Counted from the first letter of the stretch, positions 20,706-36,400 are shown. The stretch is DNA of 64,000 bases from Azorinus chamasolen (GCA_963576725.1 OY755244.1:35690609-35754608); one strand, 5' to 3'. Numbers and translations are program-made. The notes: a model not told the origin generated them from the letters alone.

Positions 20706-23700
20706 GTAAATAATTTGCAAAAAATATTTCTAGCATATTCGTTTCCCATTTTTAAGTTTTTAGTAATTCATTCTTCCGCTATGCAATTAGTCCGACTGAT
20801 TTCAGCCGATGTTTATAATGGGTTTTCGCGAACATGTTTGTTTACATGTTTGCTTTTTCTTTACGACCACTCTTTAAAGTGCAAAAATGTATGAAATCAG
20901 ATTGTTCGGACCATATGATAGCATATCCACCGGGCAATAAATAAAAATGCCATCACCTAGACATAATATAGTAACACTAACAGGACTGGTGAAAAAACAT
21001 GAAGCCAGACTGTGGATCGAACACGGGATCCCTCACTTACAGGGCGAGTGCTCTACCGACTGAGCTATCTGAACCGCTTACTGTTTTTCACCCAGTACCT
21101 GTAGCCCGCCCGTTACACTATTCCCCATATAATATTAGGTGCCAACTGTAAGTGGACTGGTGTAAAAACTAGATGCGATATCGTAGCTGTAAGACTGATA
21201 ATGACTAGCGTCCAGTTTACAAGCTCTATTTAGGAATAGAGCTACGTTATCGTATCTAGTGTAAAAACATGCAGCCAGTCCGGGGATCGAACCCGGGACC
21301 CCTCACTTTCAGGGCGAGTGCTCTACGACTGGGCTGTCCAAACAGCTTACTGAATAAAACCCTCAATAAAATGATGGTCAGAAATCAATAAATAAACGTA
21401 ACAATATTCTACTTACCAGCAATATAAAACAGCCTTTATAAAAACAATAAACTTCAAAGAAATAATATGAATTCCACCTCCTCTGGAGTATTTGCCAGTC
21501 CGGTAAATACAGGTATTTACCAGCGGTATTTACTGCCCCGGTATTTTCCACCCAACCCTGGTTATTTATAGGGGTGGGCCGATGCATCGAAATATCGATG
21601 CATTGCGATCCCGAGTGTCTCAATAGTATGCATCGATAGTAAAAGTCTCAGTCCAATAATTATCGCCGATAGTTAGCTCAACTATCGATAGTTACGATAC
21701 TTTCCATCTTATAAAGTGGGAATTAGCTGTGAAAGATAATTAACCTCAACACCTCGGACACCCTCGTGTCAAACTGACAGGTTGTTTACCAATACACACA
21801 CAGATACATTAAGAGCCTATATAGAAAATGATAACCATAGGCACGTTCGATTTGTCACTTTCAGAACAAAATCACGTGACAGAAGCAAAATTGCAATCGA
21901 ACACGATCATAAACTGAAGATAGAAAGTTCTTCCTGGTTAATATACTCGTGTCAAATAGGAATATTAATACGTTATAATTTTTAATTCGCGTCTCCTCTC
22001 CTCTTGTTTTCTTGGGAAGGAATTTGTGAAGGCAGTACGTAGAACATGTTCTTCCGAACACTTCGTTCATTCCTTTTTTGATCAAATTCGAATGCAAAAG
22101 GTGTGAGCAAATTTCAACCGAAAGCAGTAAAACGTTTTAATGAGATGTTCCAGCTAATGGTATTTTGGGTGGTGGGGTAAAATGGTAGAAAGACTGTTGG
22201 CCGTTCGGGAGACGAGCTCAGTTGCTCTATACATTCTGATGGTTTGTTTAGTTGCATAAATGAATCCAGGCTTCCTTTATGTATGCTAATGAAAAGCATT
22301 CACTTGAAATTAGATTTTTTGTATATGACCACCATGTTTGTTGTTTAAACACACCATTGGATGTACTCACGTTACCTATAGGATTATGACGTTCTAACAA
22401 AAGATTATGGTCTGACAGGCAATAACTTGCTTCTCTACACATGTGGATTACCTGTCAATCTCTACACATGTGAATTACCTGACAATTAGACTTGAGCTTA
22501 ATTATCAGCTTGTCTACAAGAGTTAAAATCACAATTGGCAAAGGGAGTGTTTGGAAATACTTTTAGTATGTAATTACAGCAAAGTTATAACTTACACTGT
22601 GCAAATTTGCATTTACAAGTTAATCCATGTCGTTTTCAAATATTGGCAATAACTATTGCAATAGTATCACAATAGTTTCCAGCAATAGCAATAGTATCGC
22701 AATAGTAGTGTACTTTCAGCAATAGCAATAGTATTGCAATAGTCAAAATTGGACCCAATAGTCACCCCTAGTTATTTATGCCATTAAGATCTGAGGGCAA
22801 AATTGTTTTTTGCTGATCTGCGCATTTGTCTGTTAACCTTTTACTCCATAAATACGCCTTTCAAACAGAATAGATCCAGATCAGATGGTTCCTATAGGAG
22901 CCTTCAGATCAGGCTCTGCTCTGTTAGCTTACAGTATTATATAGATCTGATACTTCAATCTGTTTCTGCTATGACTACAAGTTCCTGTACCCATGTGCTG
23001 TTATAACAAAATCTAATTAATATCAATGACATCATTATTTCATAGATGAATATTATATTATGGAGGAAAAGGTTAACCCAAAACTTTAACCCTTTGCTTC
23101 ATAAACACCTTTTCACACATTTGCAACCAGAGTAGACCAGATCAGAGGGTTCCTATAGGAGTTGTCTGGTCGGGTCTGCTCTGTTTGCTAATGGAATTTA
23201 AAAGATCTGTTTCTTTACTTTCTAAAATGGCTACAAAGTACCACCTTCTATATTTTGTTGTAACTATTTTGTCCATGAATATTCATTAGGTATTGAAATT
23301 TGGAATAAACATAGAATAGGGAAAGGGTTAACCTAGGTGACAACTTTTGATTTTTTACAGTTAGTGATCTGACTTTATACTCCTTGCATGTGTCACATTA
23401 ACCCTGCTCTTACCCTTTCCTTCCTATAAACACCTTTTTACGCATTTGTAAACTGAGTTGACCCAGATCAGATGGCTCCTATCTGCTCTGTTTGCTAGTG
23501 GAATTTAATAGTTCTGTTATTACTGCTCATGAACAGACTCAATAAAACCGAGTCTGCAATTTTTTCTTTTTGTGTTGCAATTTTTGCTTTCGGGGGATCA
23601 CCACCCTTCAGAATTTATAATCTTCACAACAGCAGGTGTTAAGTGCTTGTGTGGCGGCCATAAAATGTCGCCACGTACTTCATTCTCAGTGTTGTTATAC

Positions 23701-24388
23701 CTTCTGATCCTTCGAGATCATGAATTTCAGTACTTCTTGTTCTGAAAATTGAATACCGCTTAAGCCGCTGCTAGGGGGCGTGAGCAGTGTTGCAATTTCA
23801 ATTACTGCTCATGAACAGACTCAATAAAACAGTCTGCAATTTTCTATTTTTGTGTTGCGATTTTTGCTTTCGAGGGATCACCGACCTTCAGAATTTATAA
23901 TCTTCACAACAGCAGGTGTTAAGTGCTTGTGTGGCAGCCGTAAAACGTCGCCCCGTACTTCATTCTCAGTGTTGTTATACCTTCTGATCCTTCGAGATCA
24001 TGAATTTCAGTACTTCTTGTTCTGAAAATTGTATACCGCTTAAGCCGGTGCTAGGGGGCGTGAGCAGTGTTGCACTTTCAATTATTGCTCATGAACAGAC
24101 TCAATAAAACCGAGTCTGCAATTTTCTATTTTTGTGTTGCAATTTTTGCTTTCTGGGGATCACAACCCTTCAGAATTTATTCTCTACTTTGTAAAATAGC
24201 TACAATTTTCCACCTTCCACATTTCATTATACATGTAGCTATTTTCTCCAGGAATATTCAGAAGGTATTGAAATTTGGGATAAATTTAGAACAGGGAAAG
24301 GGTTAATCTGCAACTATTGAGAGATGCCCTATCACTGTAAATGTCATACTTTGAGGTCAAAGGTCAAATTGCTATGTCCAGATTTGTA

Positions 24389-24420
<32 letters not shown>

Positions 24421-27400
24421 GTCTCCAGATTTCCAGACACCCATAGTGACTTTATGGATAGAAGCAGTCACAGAGATGAAATGAGAGCAAACATGGCAGA
24501 GGGAAGGATAGGGTCAACTGAAGAACAGCAGCCCGGGATTGTGAGCGAGATTGCGCTATTAGAGGCAGATATAGAGCAGCTGGAAAAAGCAATACAAGAG
24601 CAGAGAAAACAAAACGGTGTGAATGAAGCCTGGCAGTAAGTGCATCACAGACTGACAGAGGCATAGATTATGTGTGCTAAGTTAGACTTTCTTTTTTCAA
24701 GAATACCTCCTTTATTCTCCCCAAAGCCTACATTGTAATTTGTATGCTCTGGCCACTTTTTATACCCACGCAAACAAAGTTTCAGAGGGGGTATATAGGA
24801 GTCAGTGTTGGTCAGTTGGTCTGTCTGTCTGTCTTTGGCACAACCTGGCACAAATCTTGTTTGATTTGGGATCAAGGCAGTTTAGCGGGGGATATTCAAT
24901 CACCTTTAGTGATAGTTCTAGTTCGAATTGTCTTTGAGAAATGTTTTTCATTTTTTCAACAGTGGTCACAACATACGTATAACCATTTAGTTGAAAAATG
25001 ACAATTTTAGTATTTGAAATATGGTAAATCTTGTACAAATCTTGTGTGTCAAACTCTTACAGATGAACAATGTTGATGTGAAGATGTACATGAAGAGGTG
25101 AATTTTTGCTCCAACCATTTTCACTGTTGTGGCCTGGTACTTAGAAATATTTTTTTCACCACATAACATAATGAAAAGTGTTTGAATATAAATATAAATG
25201 TCTTTAGACCCAGATCAGATGACACCTATAGGAGCCGTCTGGTCAGGGTCTGCTCTGTTTGCTAATTGAATTTGATAGACCTGTTTCTTTACTTTCTAAA
25301 ATGGCAGCACTGTTCCACCTTCCATATTTCATTATAACTATTTTGTCCATGAATATTCAGTAGGTTATAGGTATTGAAATTTGGAATAAACATAGAACAT
25401 GGAAAGGGTTAAATGAATGACTCCTGCTTTGTTCCTCAGTGATGTTCTTACATGATAAGTCTTTAGGAGCAAAATTAATGCTTTATTTATAACAATGGTT
25501 TTAAAACTACAACATTTTAAAAGAATCCTTTTCTCTAGTTAATGATCCTTTTCGGTAGATTTATTTAAAGAGGTTGGATCTAAAAATATCCTATGAGGGA
25601 ATGAGTTAAAGTATAATTATAAAGAATTTCATTGCCGTGGCAAACAGTAGAGAATCATCTCTGTAACATGTACATGTAAGCATACAGAGTAGAGTATGAG
25701 AGTAGAGTAGAGTCTTTGAGGAGCTGTCTGATCAATCATCTTAGTCTACTCTGTTTGCAAAGGCATTAAAAGTCGGCATTACCAAGTAATTGAACATTAT
25801 GAGTTCTGTATGTTTTAACCCATTTCCTCATAGGCTATTTTTAGATCCAACCACTGAATAAATCTACCGAAAAGGAGCATTAATTAGAGAAAAGGAAACT
25901 TAGTATTTTGTAGTTTGAAGCCACTGCAAATGCTCTATTTATCACAATGGTTTCATAAAGTGACATTTACAGAGGCGTAGAAATGCGTATTTATTGAGGA
26001 AAGGGTTACAGCATAACAATGTAGATCTCATTAAACCTTTGAATGCGGAAAGCGGATATACTGGCATTTGCAAACAGTGTCGGGGTCTGCACTGTTTGTC
26101 ATTCAAAATCATGTACATGTAGTAACTATAAGCATTTCAAACTATAATGGACCATTCCACTTTAAAATTCTATTTGATATGAGTCATATGACAAGGTAGA
26201 TCATAAATCATTTGAATGCAGAAATCTTGTGTACTGGCATCTGCAAACAGTGTAGACCCAGATCAGAGGGTGAGCACTCTGATCAGTGTCTACATTGGTT
26301 TTCATACAGAATCCTGTAGTAAAATTAACCCTTTCCCTCATATATATGTGTTTTCATGCATTTGCAAACAGAGTAGACCCAGATCAGACGGCTCCTAGAG
26401 GAGCCGTCTGATCAGGGTCTGCTCTATTTGCTAATAGAATTTGATAGCTCTGTTTCTTTGCTTTCTAATGTGTCTTCAATGTTCCACCTTCTATATTTCT
26501 TTATTACTATTTTGTTAATAAATATTCAGTATTGAAATAGGTATTGAAATTTGGCCTAAATACAGAACAGGGAAAGGGTTAAGCAATTCAAAAAATGATA
26601 AACCATTCAACTTTGACAATCAAGCATTGAAAGGGTTAAAAAAAAATTCTTTACTTTCAGAAAGTACCAGTCCTCTCCCACTTCTATCAATGTAAATACA
26701 GACATTGCAAGTGCCCAGTTAGAAGCCTTGAAGTATCAGGTACTGTTAAAATACACACATTGTTTACTAGTGGCAATATTCAGAGATGCTGTCAGGGCGC
26801 GGGATCCCGCTTATCTTTGCCTCGGTCCCCCTTTTTTCTCAAAATGGTGAGGGCATTATCCCGCAGTCAAAATGATTGTCCCGCAAAAAATATCATCCAG
26901 TGCGTGCAAAATAAACCCAAACAGAAAGGTCTGTATCGGCATCCCAAATAGCACTGAAGTTGGAATACCCCAAATCCTATTTTTAGCGGTCTTGCATTTG
27001 ATCAATAACTCCCTAGAGGGATACCTGTAATTGACAATTGACACTGGTTCCAGCATTTTAAAAAATCTATATTTAAATAACGAATGATGCGGGGGAAATG
27101 CCTATGTATACCATTTCCGGATTACTTTCCCGACATTTTGTGCATGCTGCAGACAACAGAAAAAATGTCTAGCAATAAAAGAGAAATAAGTGAGTTCTTT
27201 TGCCCCGTGGTGAGTTCATCTATGGAAACCTTGGAGATGCAAGCAGAAAATTAAAAAGCCTCCAGCTATTTCGGATTCGAAAAACGAACACGATGATCCT
27301 AAGAAAAAGTCCAATCCGAAAAAAATGGAAGGACCACAAAATATCAGCTATCTTGTCTCAAATCATCGGCAAACAAAGTTTTGAAATATACTTTTACTTT

Positions 27401-30400
27401 GTGTGTTGAAAGAAAGAAAACCAACACGTTCACTTGTGCAAATGGATGCGTTAACTACCGCACATCAACTCTAATAAGACAGACTGAGTATGCCGATCAC
27501 ATAACAATTGTCTTTGAAAGTAAATTGTTAAAAGTTTCAAACTTGGTGTCAGAATTAGATGAAAGGACGAGGCATTCATAAGTGCTATAGAACAGCTTCC
27601 TATATTGCAATTGAAAATATTTCCGCAGCAAAAGAATCTATCGCTTTTAGATATTCGAAAATTCAATGGCTTGGATCAAAGTTGGAGAAAATGCCCATTA
27701 TGTATAAGGGATATTTGAGAATTAGATCTAATAGACATGTGTCTTTGTGTGTTGAAAGTAAGAAAACTAGATCTAATATGTTTACTTACAAATGTAAATA
27801 GATACATTAACTAGTAATAACTACTGCCCGTTAACTATAGGAGCAAATGCTCTATTTATCACAATGGTTTCAAAAAAAAAATTCTAAAAACTTCCTTTTC
27901 TCTAGTTAATGCTCCTTTGCGGTAGATTTATTCAAAGTGGTTGGATCTAAAAATAGCCTATGAGGGAATGGGTTAAATTTGAAACTGATTGAAAATTGAA
28001 TTGTACATGGGCAAGACTCTATTTCCATGTGTTTATCACCAGGCCCTGCAGAATTATCTCTTAGAATTATAGGCAAACAATAGAAGACACACATGAGTGC
28101 TTCATTAGGGTCTCCAATGTTTACCGTGAAACTGGTTCCTAGGATCACCAGTATGCTGACAAGGGATTTGTGGCAGAGCTACAGATAATGTTGCATACTC
28201 AAATTGTAAAATAGTCATTTCTTAACCAAACCCTATACTGTGATCGCTCTTTAGGTTAGAGTCGTCTCAAAGAGACGATTCTAAAGAGTGGTCACAGTAT
28301 AGGGTTTGGTGGAGAAATAAAGAAGTTATTCCTGAAACTTATTTCATTTACACATCTTATCCGGAGCTCTGATTATGGGTGGGTGTTACAGCAGTCATTA
28401 TCGCTTCTTTTATGGTATGCATTTTCATTTCCATTTTTTCTATCAAAGAGCTTTTGCGGGGATATTTGTCACATTCAGTGACTTCTAGTTTGATCTCATT
28501 TGAACAAGCTTTTGAGAAACTACTAGCCAAATGTCAATCCAGATAAGACGCTGAGTTACTCGGCTTCTCATCTGGTTTCAAGCTGTTTGCAAATTTACGC
28601 AGTTCAGTTCGCCGTTAGCAGGATCAGGGTCCATGCTTATAAAGCTTTTAGTTGAGTCTGAGTTTGTTCTCAAGTTTTTGATTGGTCAGATTTGAGCCTT
28701 TGGCTCAAATCTGACCAATCAAAAGCTTGAGAACTCAAATCTGACCAATCAAAAGCTTGAGAACGAACTCAGATTCAATTTAAAAGCTTTATAAGCATGG
28801 ACCCAGGATTAAGAAAATTGGCATTTTGTATTGAATATTTCAGATTGATCAGCTTGGAGATATAACTGGTATAAAACTTGTAGACACTAGGACAGAGGTT
28901 ATAGAGAAAGGTAAATTTGACAGTACAAACACAATAATTTAGTGACATTTTCATGGGATATTAAGCCCAAAATTGTAGGCATATGCTGAATTTCTCGTAC
29001 TAAACAACCATTAGGAAGTTTCATTTTGGAAAGAAGGTGGATCAGATGCATTAAAAACCATTTAAAATGGGTAACCCTTTACTCTAATAATATGCCTAAA
29101 CAGCAGATCCTACAGAAGCTGTCTGATCAAGGTCTGCACTGTTTGCTTTTGAGGTAATATAGTTATGATTCTTCAAATTCTGTCAGGGCCAGAACCTCTT
29201 GTGTCCATGACATGTTCTTGTATAACAATCTAATTGATATTCATGATATTATTTTTTACATGAATATTCATGGAGTAAAGGGTTAAGAGGAAATGCGAAT
29301 GACATTTTTCTATTCTGTCAAGGAAGATGTTCAATGTTCAAGAGTTATATGCCTTTGTATGCTTCATTTTATGTGTTAACTGATCTGCTTTTTGAAGTAT
29401 TGCATTAACCATGTTGTAATTGTTGTTGGGAGAAAACTTTGTGGCCATTACCGGTACTCTATTATGTTTGCTTAACCCTTTCCCTCATATAAATGCATTC
29501 TCACGCATTTTCAAACAGAGTAGACCCATATCAGACAGCTCCTATAGGAGTTCTGTTTGTCTGCTCTGTTTGCTATAAACAGAATTTAATAGATCTGTTT
29601 CTTTACTTTTTAAAATGGCTACAATATTCCACCTTCCATATTTCATTATACCTATTTTGGCCATGAATATTCAGTAGGTATCAAAGTTTTGAATAAGCAT
29701 AGGAACAGGGAAAGGGCATTCACATGCAGTGCTCTTGTTTATTATCTTTATGTGAGAATAATTTTATATTTTACGTAATTTTATACCTAACCTTTTGCAA
29801 ACAGAGTAGACCCAGATCCAACAGCTCCTATAGGAGTTGTTTTCTCAGGCTCTGCTGTTTGCTTATGGAAAAAATAGAGCTGAATGTAGAGATGATGGCA
29901 TAAATACTATAGATCAGTGACATGAGTAGTTTATAAATGACTTCCTTTTCATATTATACAGATACACTATGGTGTAGAAAGAAGAAATATGTTGAGGGTT
30001 ACTGTGGCCAGGTGGAATTTTCACTGGAAATAAGCCTGGTAGAATCTATGGTATGTAGAACCGACTGTAATTATCTTAAGTGCAATAAAGATTATTTGAA
30101 AGTACAGAAGAATTTAGACCCTTTTAAGCATGTGGCTGCTTAATGCAGGATGAATCTGAGTTCATTCTCACGTATCTGATTGGTCAGATGCTTGAGAATG
30201 AGCTCAGACTTAATCTTTTCCTTGTTGCATATTCATGTAAGAAATAATGATATCATGAATATTTATACACCCACAAACAAAGTTTGTTTTGGTAATTTTT
30301 TCTTGAAACATGGGTACTTGGATTTGCGATCAAGGCTGCTGTGTGGGGGTATTCCATCACCTTTAGTGATAATTCTAGTTAATAATATTAACAAAAAATT

Positions 30401-33400
30401 TATAACGACACGTTTACAGATGAATTTATGGTACTGGTGGACAGTCTAGAGTCAAATCTGTTAGAATTTCTTAAGCAAATAGAGCAGACCCTGATCTGAT
30501 GGCTCTTTTAGGAGCTGTCTGATCTGGGACTGCTTTGTTTGCAAATGGGTTAAAAGGTGTTTGTATGAACGAAAGGGTTAAGCAAAAGAATTATAACCTC
30601 GGGCCTGATGTCATTATGCCCCCATTTTGCAAATATGATACAATATAACTGTGTCATATATTGGCTATTCAAAAGCAGTCTAATTTCATGTTTTTAACCC
30701 TTCACTTGACTTCATCATCATCATCATCACCACCATCATCATCCTGTTTTGATGAGGCAGGCCTTTGATTATTCTTTTTACAAGAGTGAGGAAACAATGA
30801 CATCATGAATATTGAGGGAGTGGGTCTAAAAGTAGGGAATGGGTCTAAAAATAGTCTATGAGGGTATGGGTTAAGAAGGCTCCTCTATTTATCTAGTAAC
30901 CTTTAACCTAATGAATATACCAAAAATTCATGATTTCAACAATATTCATTGACTGAGTTTTATAAATGCTGGTGAACAAAGGATTTTATTTTTTGCTTTT
31001 TCAGAAATTGTATAACCAGATTTTAGTTGTCAACTAGGCAGACCCTGATCAGATGATTGTTACCTGTGCCATCTGATCCGAGTCTGCTCTGTTTGCAAAG
31101 GTATCTATCTGGTAAAGAATTAAGTGGCAGCTGCAGATAAGATATATTGATTTTATTTTCAGAATGTGGATACAAGTGTTAAATCTACTATAACAAACAT
31201 GATGGTGACTGCGTCAGACAGCCTACAAAAGGACCTTGGCAGTACCATAACCAAGTAAGCAGGCACACAATGTTTGACCCTGACAATAGGTTGCATGTAG
31301 AAAGAGAAGAAAAATGTTTTTGAGAATTGTAGCAGGTGAAAAAAATCTATTTATGTTGAATGTGAATATATTCGCTCTTTTAGAGTCTCTCCGACCACTT
31401 CTGGGAAAAGTTGTTAGGTAAACAATGGAGGGATCGGGTGATCAGCGGCATTACGCGGAAAATTTAACGGAAAAGGCCGATAATACTTTGTTGTAGAACA
31501 AAAATTATAGGTACAGTAAAATGGCGATAATCCGAGGACTGTCGGGAACTGAGAAAATGCTCGGATTACCGCTACCCTCGGATTATCCATGAATTCATAC
31601 TTTGTGGATTCAACGTGTCAAATATATCGTACAGTGTATGCACATACATGTGTTTTTTTGCCTACAGAATGCTTAACAGATAAATTGACATGTTTGCGTA
31701 TTTTTGGAAAAGTCTCGTTCAACCAAACGCTTATTAAGAGAGTAAACAATCTTTATAGAGTATTTCAGACGAATAACACAGAGTGTTCCGATTATTAATT
31801 AATTCAACTCGCCCTGATTTTTCTTATCACGAAACAGTACGGGAGCGAAGCGATGTTGTTTTTTAACTTCCAGAACTAAAATCAAATGTCGACGAATGGA
31901 AATTTAGGCAAACTAAAATCCATAAGTATGAGATTAGAAGCTACGCCTGTTCTATGTCTAATAGTTTGAAACCAAATTTGGGTTTATTGTGAACAGAACA
32001 GAACAGAACAATCATTTTATTCAGTCACAGATTACAAAACGTACATTTTGTAATAACATGTGAAGCAAAACATAATCAAATGATTTCTAAGGCAGTGGGA
32101 CATTAGACTCGTTAGTAAGAGATTCCGATATTAAAAAGTTAGATGTTATTCAGCAATTTTTCAGCAATGGAGGGGAAGGTGGTAATTTACTGCAATGCTA
32201 AACTAGATTATCTTACCACAATATCACAATAAATAACAATAATAGTCTAAATAAGTACACCAATGCTGTTTATCGATGATGCAAGTCAGTTCCTTTTTTA
32301 TAAGAAAAGAACAGGAAACTGGACCGCCCGTGGCCATGTCCGCCTGTTCCCTTTTTCCGAGAGAGAGTGAGAATATCAAATGTTTAGCCCTGACCCACTA
32401 TCGTGGGAATTTCAGCTGTCCGCAAGAGGCAGCACGTGCCCGTAGTAAATAATGAAATTGACAGACTGAAAGTACAGTATAGCCCACCACAACCGGTCAC
32501 TCACAGAACTACTTGTAGCTACCTCAAAAACTTAACCAGTCCAAATCGGGAAGAGAGTCAAGCGAGACATACCATTGGGAATGTTCCACTTTACTAGGAT
32601 CCCGCTCCAGGGGACGAATTGCGCCAGGTATACTCGGTCAGTAATTTCCCTTCCGGAATGGGTAGGCTCCGCTGTACTTCATTCAGTAAATACCAAACAT
32701 AACACGTGATCTCAGTTAGAGAAAAAACTGTGTAACACATGACTTGTAAGGTTTTAACGGCAGTAGGTAAGTACGAAATTTAAAAAACAACAACAATACA
32801 GGACCAAACTTGTTTTCAGTAGTAAATACCAGTACAATTTATATTGTTTAAAAATCTGTCGATGTAATTCAGCTATCCAGTGTTACGTGAAAAAGTCACA
32901 TAGCAGTGTTGCGAGCAGCAGGCCCTGTCCGCCATGCAGTCCTTTCTGCTTGCCAGTCACGGTGTGTCGGTCGCAACACTGTATGTCAAAAACAATAATA
33001 GCAATAACAGAAATAGGAATAACAGCAATAACAGTGACAGAACGGTGATATCAACAAAGCAGAGAATGAAATCATCAAAATGATATTATATTCCAGATCA
33101 ATGCAGGCAATGTGAACTGCATGTAAAATTGATTTACATTGTTTATTTCCAAAAGAGGGACATAGGCAAAAGAGGGACATAGGCAAGCAGTGTATACCCG
33201 GATCAGATAGCTTTGGTAGTTCATCTGGTCTGGCCATGCAATGTTGCTGACCCGCACGTGTATCCTTGTTTACTAGAAAGTTAGGTCTATATTTATAGAA
33301 AATAAATAAGTAAATGTTTCTTCTTAAAGCAAGGAACCGCAAAAGCTATCAGAGCAAAAACAGAAAAAAATACATTGATGATGAGTAGTTGACGTTTACA

Positions 33401-36400
33401 TTTAGCTTAAGTATAGTTAATAGTTCTTTGAAATAATTTCATTATACATTTCATAAAAGCTGAAAGGTTGTTTAATGTCACTTGGTTTGTGGAACACATC
33501 AATTCTTTGAATCTGTTGGTATTCGGATATGTAAAGAATTTTTCTTGAACAAATTTCTGTCTTATATTATCAAAATGTGGGCATTTCAACAGATAATGCA
33601 TTTCATCTCCTATCTCATTTAGTTCACACAGGTTACACTTACGATTTTCATGATTAATGTATGATTGTTTCCAACGACCTACTTCAACTGGAAATCTATG
33701 ATTCCCAGTTCGAAAGTGTATCATAGTCAGTCTTGATGTCTGAGGGAGATTTATAAGATACTGTTCTAAGTGTAGGTTATCCTTGAAAATAGCATACATT
33801 TTACCTTTCGATGAATTTCCGAGTTTAGAGTGCCAATCTTGCGTAAACTGATCAATAAGCCGGTGTTTAATGAGTTTATGTATATTTTTTGTTTGGATTG
33901 TATTCTGATTTAGCCATATATCTGAAAAGCCAGTCATATTTAGAATGTTATTAATATTATGAAGGGTCCGTTAAACGGAGCAAACTACAGTGAAACTTCG
34001 GTCTCGGCTGTGAATGGTGTTTACCGTTATCACTTATATAAGTAAAGAATCAATGCATTATACACAATTATGCGCTCACAATTACTGCCAAAATACATGT
34101 ATACTGTTGGACCCGGTGTTATTCACACATAGTAGCAAACTAACACAGTGGCACCTCTAATTGCTGGGGGCACACGAAGTCGCGAGACATCAACAATGGA
34201 GGTGTGATAAATTAACTTCGAAGTGTCCGCGATGCATGCTCGGATTAGGCAGGTAAATTAATGAAGCAATTGACTGAAGGGACCGGATTATCGCCGTTTT
34301 ACTGTATTGATGAATCGGTTTATTTTGTATCACAGGGGCATTTTTCAATACAAGTTCAAATTGACAATTTTCATAATAATGATTCAGCATAACAAATACC
34401 AGGTTTTATGACATTATTGAAAATATGCGTTCCTTGTAGGGACTTCCTCTTTAAATGAAAATTGATGTCATCATACATAATTTGACCAGTTCTTTTGCCA
34501 AAAACTTATCTAGATGAGGCATCTCTGCTCTCTAAGTTACAAAATCTTTTCAATATTTATCAAAATTGATGGACATATTTTGTGACAGTTAAGCACTGTT
34601 TTTAGCGACACTTTTTCAAAAAAGTGGAGCTATTGTCATGACCCTCTCGTCGGCGTCGGCGTCGGCGTTGGTTAACCTTTTTGTTAAGGTCCTTTTCTCA
34701 GAAACCATCAAAGATATTTGGTTCATATTTGGTATGTATGTTTACTATCAAAAGGGGAACCCATTTCACAAGGGTAGGTAACTCTAAAATTAATTTTGCC
34801 ATAGTTATGCCCCTTTTTCGACTTAGAATTTTCATTGTTGGTTAAGTTTTATGTTCAGGTCCATGTCTCAGAAACTGTCAAAGATAGTTGGTTCATCTTT
34901 GGTATACATATTAACTATCACAAGGGGAACCCATTTCACAAGGGTAGGTAACCCTAACATTAATTTTGCCATAGTTATGCCCCTTTTTCGACTTACAATT
35001 TCCATTGTTGGTTAAGTTTTATGTTCAGGTCCATGTCTCAGAAACTGTCCAAGATATTTGGTTCATCTTTGGTATACATATTAACTAGGGATGTCAACGA
35101 ATAGGGATTTTGGTATTCGAATATTCGATAGGATTACTATTCGAATATTCGAATATTCGTTTACCTGTGACTGTCATGGTGACTGAGATTTTTTAATCAT
35201 GTATAATTGAATCTACGTCGGAGCTGGAATATAGGCGTCTAATTTTTCGAAAGTTTTCTAATGTACGTTTTACCATGTTACTAGATGTCTATGTAAGTAA
35301 ATTCTTATATTGATTCTGATTTGCATATGTTTGCCATCGCTGCCCCCTTATGAATGTTGTGAATCATGGAAATGCATTAAATTCACCATTGATTAAAGTG
35401 TTTGGCTTTGTTTTCTGTTATGTACATGATACGCCCAACTTCCGGTTAGAGACAACCAAAATTATCGCCATCGTCTCTTATTTAGTATTTCCAGTCATGT
35501 AAAATTGAGTACCGATATATGAGCTAAATTGCTGACCAGGGTCTACACTGTTTGCAATACGTTATGGATGGTTTTCCCATAGCTGTGCTCAATTGGTATA
35601 AATTTAAGACATCCTAATTGCTGCCCATACAGAAACGAAACTAATTAAATACCCACGATTAGCTCGCGCTGCGCTTGGAAGTTTTACGAGCTGGGTATCA
35701 AAAAGTTCGGATCCTGCTCGGAGTCTCAACAGGATCCAAACTGTTTGAACCTTGAAGTATTCGTTAAGCTGTGCTACATATCAACTGCGCTTGCGTTTCA
35801 GGTGGATATTTAATTAGTTTCCGGTCGGTAAGTTTTAAAACTGTTTGGGTCGTAATGCCATTTAACTCAACATTAAGTTTCAAAGAAATAATTTAATATG
35901 CAGTAGAACCTGTATTAAGCGATCATAATTTTAAGCTGCAATGCGTTCAGTCTGCATTAAACAAAGACTTTTATTGAAGACCATATTTCTGTTACATTAT
36001 GATCGTTATCCACAGGTTCTACTGTTATTAAAGTTATTATCTTTTCTATCCATATTTCCTTGAAATCTTCATTCTTTTTTGAAAAAGGAAAAGTACAAAG
36101 TACAAGACCGTATTATTTTCATTCTTTAATATACAACACAGGCAAAATCAATATAAGAAAAACACTTTCTTAACTCTTTGCACGCTGTGTAATTTTTTTG
36201 TTTGCAATAATTGTCGTCACGCGTACAATTGTTCTAAAATTGAATATTCTAAATGTGAGGTCGTCAAACAGTTTTCTTCCTGGTGAGAAGCCGCGTTATG
36301 CGGCAGCTCATTAGGAGTCAAACTGTTTGCACAGATAATCACTACCGCCTTCAGCGAGCAAAGAGGTAATCTTATAGCGACTTGTTTGTTAACACTTCCT

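Noticed and set aside
21258..21350. Functional tRNA (TGA anticodon)
   Set aside because: The position before the anticodon is C rather than T, the D arm is broken, and a related copy sits 270 bases upstream.
33075..33342. Short minus-strand frames near a CAATAACAG-rich tract
   Set aside because: Low-complexity sequence within the LINE/pogo-like insertion. No domain.
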